DNA from: Lineus longissimus
Taxonomy: Eukaryota; Nemertea; Pilidiophora; Heteronemertea; Lineidae
Reading direction: 5' to 3'
Assembly: GCF_910592395.1 (NCBI RefSeq)
Contig: NC_088317.1
Location: forward strand, 5,518,001 to 5,582,000
DNA: 64,000 nt
In this document: in pieces, positions 60,361 to 64,000 of the stretch
Position numbering within the stretch: position 1 is the first letter of the stretch
Layout of the letters: each line of letters starts with the position of its first letter
Made by a program: the position numbers and the translations under genes
Notes under the pieces: generated by a model
Told to the model about the DNA's origin: nothing
What the model saw: the letters and a program-made list of their open reading frames with translations, nothing else
The model's database searches: none

Positions 60361-61310
60361 ATGCTACCAACCAATCCAGATGTGCATCCTGTATCAGATG
60401 AACAGCCAGAAGATGCCGGGGAAGATACCACATCTCAACAGCAACCCGCTGTTATTGAATCACCTGAACCCACGCAATCCACTTCAATTGGAACCACCAG
60501 CCCTGAAACGCCGTACCCCATTAGAGGAAATACAGATTTAACTCCGAGGAAGAAAAAGTAAAAGAGGAGAATTGATTTTCTTTCAAACTCTGCAAGTGAC
60601 CAGAAAAAGAAATATGCAACGACAATTAGCAGTTTGAAGGCAGAACTGAAGACGCCGAAACGAGTGGTCAATCAAGCATTGGAGCGAAAATCGAAAACCA
60701 TTGAAAATAAAAAGAAAGCCAGCACTGATTTGAAGAAAAAGTACCAAAAAAACTCTCTTGCGATACAGCTTGCTGAAACGAAGAGACTAATAGATGCTGA
60801 AAAAAGGAAACATAAAAAGCTGCTGACATGCAATAAAAAAGCAAGGGCTGTATCAGTAGCCAGGGCTGATTATGACAGACTTAGAGTTCAACGACAGGAA
60901 AGAGATGAAACAATAAAGAATTTAGAATATTAAAAGATTTTACTTGGAGAAACTGTTGATGACTTAATGAGTAGTAGTACTGATGTGAGTTCAAAGAAGG
61001 ATAAAAAGACATATTCCTCTACGACAAGACTAAAGGTGTATGACTGCATCAATAGCAATGTTCCTACTTCAAATATACCAACCCTAATTGAACAATTTGC
61101 ATGTCGCTCCGGAGAAGAAATTGACACCGTACCCCACAGAAATACTGTGGAGCTCATGGCCAGGGAGCTTGGGATGATCGCAGAACTGCAGGCTGCTGAG
61201 ACTGTCGATGACAACAAAAATGTTACCATTGGATTTGATGCCACCACGCAGGAGGGAACTCATGTAAACAGCATTCATTTTACGACTGAGAAGGAATGTG
61301 TTTCTGGTGT
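60361..61310 (+). pseudogene. Coiled-coil protein of unknown, probably mobile, origin (broken)
   Basis: One reading frame with in-frame TAA stops at 60559 and 60931. The first part is Pro/Ser/Glu-rich, the second (about 60562-60930) a long Lys/Glu-rich coiled coil ('KAELKTPKRVVNQALERKSK', 'QLAETKRLIDAEKRKHKKLL'). The third contains 'VYDCINSNVPTSNIPTLIEQ', 'HRNTVELMARELGMIAELQA' and 'VTIGFDATTQEGTHVNSIHF'. The 'GFDATTQEG' Asp could be the first acidic residue of an RNase-H-like catalytic core, but the sequence breaks off at the Gypsy LTR near 61310. I do not recognise a named family. Confidence 0.55.
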
Positions 61311-61546
61311 GACAGTATTGCTTACATGTATAATTATGATTGTGCTATGAAGACAATCTAAGACGTTTAGTTCCTGTAGACAACTATAGGTGTCTCTCTA
61401 ATCAATCATGCGGTCTAAGTCCTGACCAGAGTCTGGAATGCTCATATTCATTCATGTGATTAAAAGCTGTTTACGTTATTATATAAAGAATTCTTCCATC
61501 CATGGTTACTACCAAGCAACCTATGAGATACGACAGCAACACGACA
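61308..61546 (+). repeat. Probable 5' LTR of the Mag-like Gypsy
   Basis: The right end '...acacgaca' abuts a TGGTGTCAGA-type primer-binding site. It contains a TATA-like 'ttatataaag' near 61479. The left end is uncertain (TGTGACAG at 61308 or TGTATAAT at 61327), judged from where the preceding gene stops making sense. Confidence 0.45.
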
Positions 61547-61562
61547 TGGTGTCAGATCAGTG
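61547..61562 (+). promoter_or_regulatory. Primer-binding site
   Basis: 'tggtgtcagatcagtg' immediately follows the LTR end; TGGTGTCAGA is a recurring primer-site start in Mag-like Gypsy elements. The tRNA is not determined. Confidence 0.5.
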
Positions 61563-61734
61563 AAAAGGACTATTAATCGCCCATATTTCGAATCTGAAGT
61601 GAGTAAGATTATTCAGTGCATTGCTTGCTATCCTTCGTGTACATAGCCTGTACATCGACGTATGCGTCTGTACATAGCCTGTACACTCGTGCACTAAGAA
61701 GACCACATAGTATATACATACAGAACATTCCATC

Positions 61735-63334
61735 ATGGCTGCTGCACTCGCTGCCATCAATCAGGGCCCAACCATAGACTGGGAAGGTGGTCCTGAGTTG
61801 TTTAACCGCTATAAAAAGTGGAAGCAGAAGGTAGAAACGATATTTGAAGGACCGCTGCATGAAGAGACGGAAGCAGTGAAATGTAAATACCTTCTAATCT
61901 GGGCAGGTGACCGAGGCCTAGACTTGTATAATTCGTGGGGGCTAGACGATGATGCAAAGAAAGTCTTGCAGAGCTATTGGACGAAATTCGAAGAGTTTGT
62001 TAATCCCCAAGCAAACTTTTTAATCGCTCGCCACAAACTGCGCCATGCCACACAAGGCGCCAAGCCGTTTGAAGAGTTTCTTATGGAACTACGACTATTT
62101 ATCATCGACTGCGGGTATCATGCTGATGTTCAAACTGAGATGCTGCGAGATTCGCTAGTATTCGGCATACGTGAGGACAAAATACGATCGAAGTGCATCG
62201 AGAAGGGCAATGCACTCACACTCAAGCAGACCATTGAGTATGCGAGGACACATGAAGCTACCAAGCTCAAATTGGAGCAGATCGACAGCAGCAAGGAGGT
62301 TCACGCCTTTCACAAGGGACAACGTAATCGCAATCGTCCACAATGCCAGGAGAAACGTCTCGAGCAGAAATCTGATTCGCATTCACAAGGATCTTGTTGG
62401 TTCTGTGGAAAATCGCGCCACGAAAGCAGGGATCAATGCCCTGCTAAGAATGCAAAGTGTGCAAAATGCTCTCGCGTTGGCCATTTCGCTGCTGTGTGTC
62501 ACTCAAGTGAAGAAAAATCGAATCCGCCGCCTAAGTCAAAGCCTCCGAATCCGAAACCTCACAAAGTTCATGAAGTTGAGTCAACACGTGCTGAATTCCA
62601 AAGTATGTTTGTTGGTAGTGTTGATTCGAGTAATCCTAGGAACGAAGTCTTGAAGGAGCTACTTGTTGTTACTCAACCGTTCCATAAGCGATTCTCCAAG
62701 CTTCACGTAAAGCTTGATACCGGAGCGCAAACCAACGTTCTACCCGTGGAACACTACAGGAAGTTATTCTCTTCGAAACACCAGCTCAAACCGCCAAATG
62801 CCAAGTTAGTTGCTTATGGTGGAACTGAGATTCCAAATCTTGGTTCTTGTGAGATTTATGTCCGCCATAAGGGTCAACTCGCCAAGACTAGCTTTGATGT
62901 GACTGATGCCAATGGGCCTATCATTCTAGGATGTCAGTCATGCACGCTTATGAACTTGATCACAATCAACGCAGTTGACAAGACCCAGCAACCCTCGCAA
63001 CCTCTTACTAAGGATCGAGTTGAAGAGGAATTCAAGGATGTCTTCACCGGAATCGGCCTATTTCCCGGTGACCCTTATCATATTCAGATGACAGGAAACG
63101 CAATTCCTGTCGTTAACCCGCCTCGCTCCGTCGCAGTTCACTTGCAAGATGCGTTTCAGAAGGAACTGGTGAGAATGGAAGGCATGGGGATCATCTCAAA
63201 AGTTGAAGAGCCCACCGAATGGGTGAATTCCTTCGTGGTCGTAGACAAAGGCCATGGAAAAGGGTTGAGAATATGCCTTGACCCACGAGACCTAAATAAA
63301 GGAATCAAACGCGAACACTACTATACGAGAACAG
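61735..63334 (+). CDS. Mag-like Gypsy Gag-Pol polyprotein (truncated)
   Basis: One frame from ATG 61735 (MAAALAAINQGPTIDWEGGP). Capsid-like gag spans about residues 10-190. Two zinc knuckles: 'CWFCGKSRHESRDQC' starting at residue 221 and 'CAKCSRVGHFAAVC'. Retropepsin-like protease: 'HVKLDTGAQTNVLP' (Asp328) and 'GPIILGCQSC'. The reverse transcriptase start: 'VEEPTEWVNSFVVVDKGHGK' and 'LRICLDPRDLNKGIKREHYY'. It is cut near residue 533, after 'RT', by a DNA transposon; the last ~17 codons belong to that insert. Gag and Pol are fused without a frameshift, as is common in Mag-like elements. No nonsense mutation is seen, so the insertion appears to be the main damage. Confidence 0.88.
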
Positions 63335-64000
63335 TACCGTATTTTGCTGCGTATAAGGCGCAGCTTTTTGACCCAAGAAAGCCCTAAAATCGGGGGGGGG
63401 TGCGCGTTATACGAAGGTGCGTGTTATCTATGGTCTAGCCCTAGGAAGCCACCGAATGATCACAAGATTTTTTCCATCAACTCATTTCTTTTGACGGCTT
63501 TTTTGGCTCGCAACCAAGTCGGCGCATTTTATATTTTTGCACGAAAGAAAAATCGGGAATATCGATGCACTTTGCATAGTTCACCGATGCTAACTCGCCT
63601 GTTCTGTACGCAATATATATTAGTATCCTCATTATCATTTCAGTTACTTCTATAAATGTTTTTGAGGGTCCTTAGCGGCAATATTCAGAGCGTAGATGCG
63701 AGATAAATCCAAATTGATAAATCAGCTGATCGTGTGCCGCCATGATTTAACATCAAAGCGAGGCTTTTACGAAGGAAAGATAGGCAGGGGGCATCTCAGA
63801 AGATTGATTAGTACAACTCATTTTACTGGAGGGTCAGTTAATTGCCCTAATTAATCATATGCAAATTTGTGGCATCACAAAAATCTACATCAGGAGCCAA
63901 TTAAGGGGTATAAATAGGGGTCAAAATTACTGTTGAGACATATCACAAGTACAAGCGAACAGGCCACGTCATAATAATCCAGAATCCACGAACAGTCAAG
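63332..64000 (+). mobile_element. 5' part of a DNA transposon, running off the window
   Basis: Starts near 'cagtaccgtattttgctgcg', followed by 'gctgcgtataaggcgcagc' (near-palindromic) and repeated 'tgcgcgttata'/'tgcgtgttat' motifs, an end style of pogo/Fot-like Tc1-mariner elements. A TATA box 'gtataaatagggg' lies at about 63908-63920, and the window ends before any start codon that can be trusted. Superfamily is inferred from the end only; the exact first base is ambiguous. Confidence 0.5.

Larger units (their letters stand above)
61308..63334 (+). mobile_element. Mag-like Ty3/Gypsy element, cut by a DNA transposon
   Basis: A probable 5' LTR (about 61308-61546), a primer-binding site, and a continuous gag-protease-reverse transcriptase frame (61735 on), which is interrupted near 63334 by unrelated inverted-repeat-like sequence. 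Its gag and protease differ strongly from the Gypsy element at 11.8-21.8 kb, so it is a separate lineage. Confidence 0.8.

Noticed and set aside
1-64000. tRNA or rRNA genes
   Set aside because: No cloverleaf with paired A and B boxes and no rRNA-like conserved stretches were seen by eye; a covariance-model search would be decisive.

Overview
This window is eukaryotic, almost certainly animal: it has spliced genes, CCAAT and TATA-like boxes, LINE, LTR, hAT, Harbinger, pogo and Ginger elements, and no bacterial operons. The mixture of families (Crack/CR1-like and Tx1-like LINEs, BEL/Pao, two Ty3/Gypsy lineages, Helentron-associated repeats, Ginger with a PHD finger) fits a marine invertebrate such as a lancelet, echinoderm, hemichordate or mollusc. 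The sequence alone does not fix the species. I see no confident conserved host gene. The window is a stack of mobile elements nested inside one another.

Layout. 1.08-3.06 kb: a 56-bp minisatellite in two opposite orientations. 4.7-11.67 kb: a nearly full-length CR1/Crack-like LINE whose ORF2 is split by a Helentron-associated element (HINE). 11.8-21.8 kb: a Ty3/Gypsy element cut in its protease region by a 7-kb hAT transposon, itself carrying a 5' part of a Tx1/L1-like LINE. 22.0-32.8 kb: a decayed BEL/Pao element cut in its integrase by a Harbinger transposon (27.65-31.16 kb) that encodes convergent Myb-like and DDE proteins. 33.0-35.1 kb: a 5'-truncated Ginger-like integrase continuing into Cys-rich, Ulp1-like and PHD modules. 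36.1-40.8 kb: a broken copy of a large protein with a FEN/PIN-like nuclease signature. 41.3-42.05 kb: a 751-bp MITE. 43.5-44.34 kb: three tandem exon-like cassettes. 44.58-59.94 kb: a pogo/Jerky-like transposon of about 2.9 kb split into three pieces by HINEs. One HINE holds a Tigger-like element that has lost its DDE domain. Another holds a 6-kb element inserted at TTAA that encodes an intact 1627-residue FEN/PIN-like protein. 60.3-61.3 kb: a decayed coiled-coil gene of unknown family. 61.3-63.33 kb: a Mag-like Gypsy element, cut by the start of a further DNA transposon that runs off the window.

The most interesting item is the 50.86-56.88 kb element. Because it sits in a recognisable HINE, both junctions can be read: a 6-bp direct repeat TATTAA (containing TTAA) flanks it. 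Its single long ORF has cysteine/histidine modules, a conserved central region, an acidic-residue pattern like that of XPG/FEN nucleases, and a C-terminal CXC domain. A diverged, broken relative lies at 36.1-40.8 kb, so this is a family. It looks like a mobile-element class built around a FEN/PIN-like nuclease, and I cannot assign it to a named superfamily.

Several insertions were checked by asking whether removing the insert puts the interrupted reading frame back in phase. This works for the hAT in Gypsy, Harbinger in BEL, and all HINE insertions.
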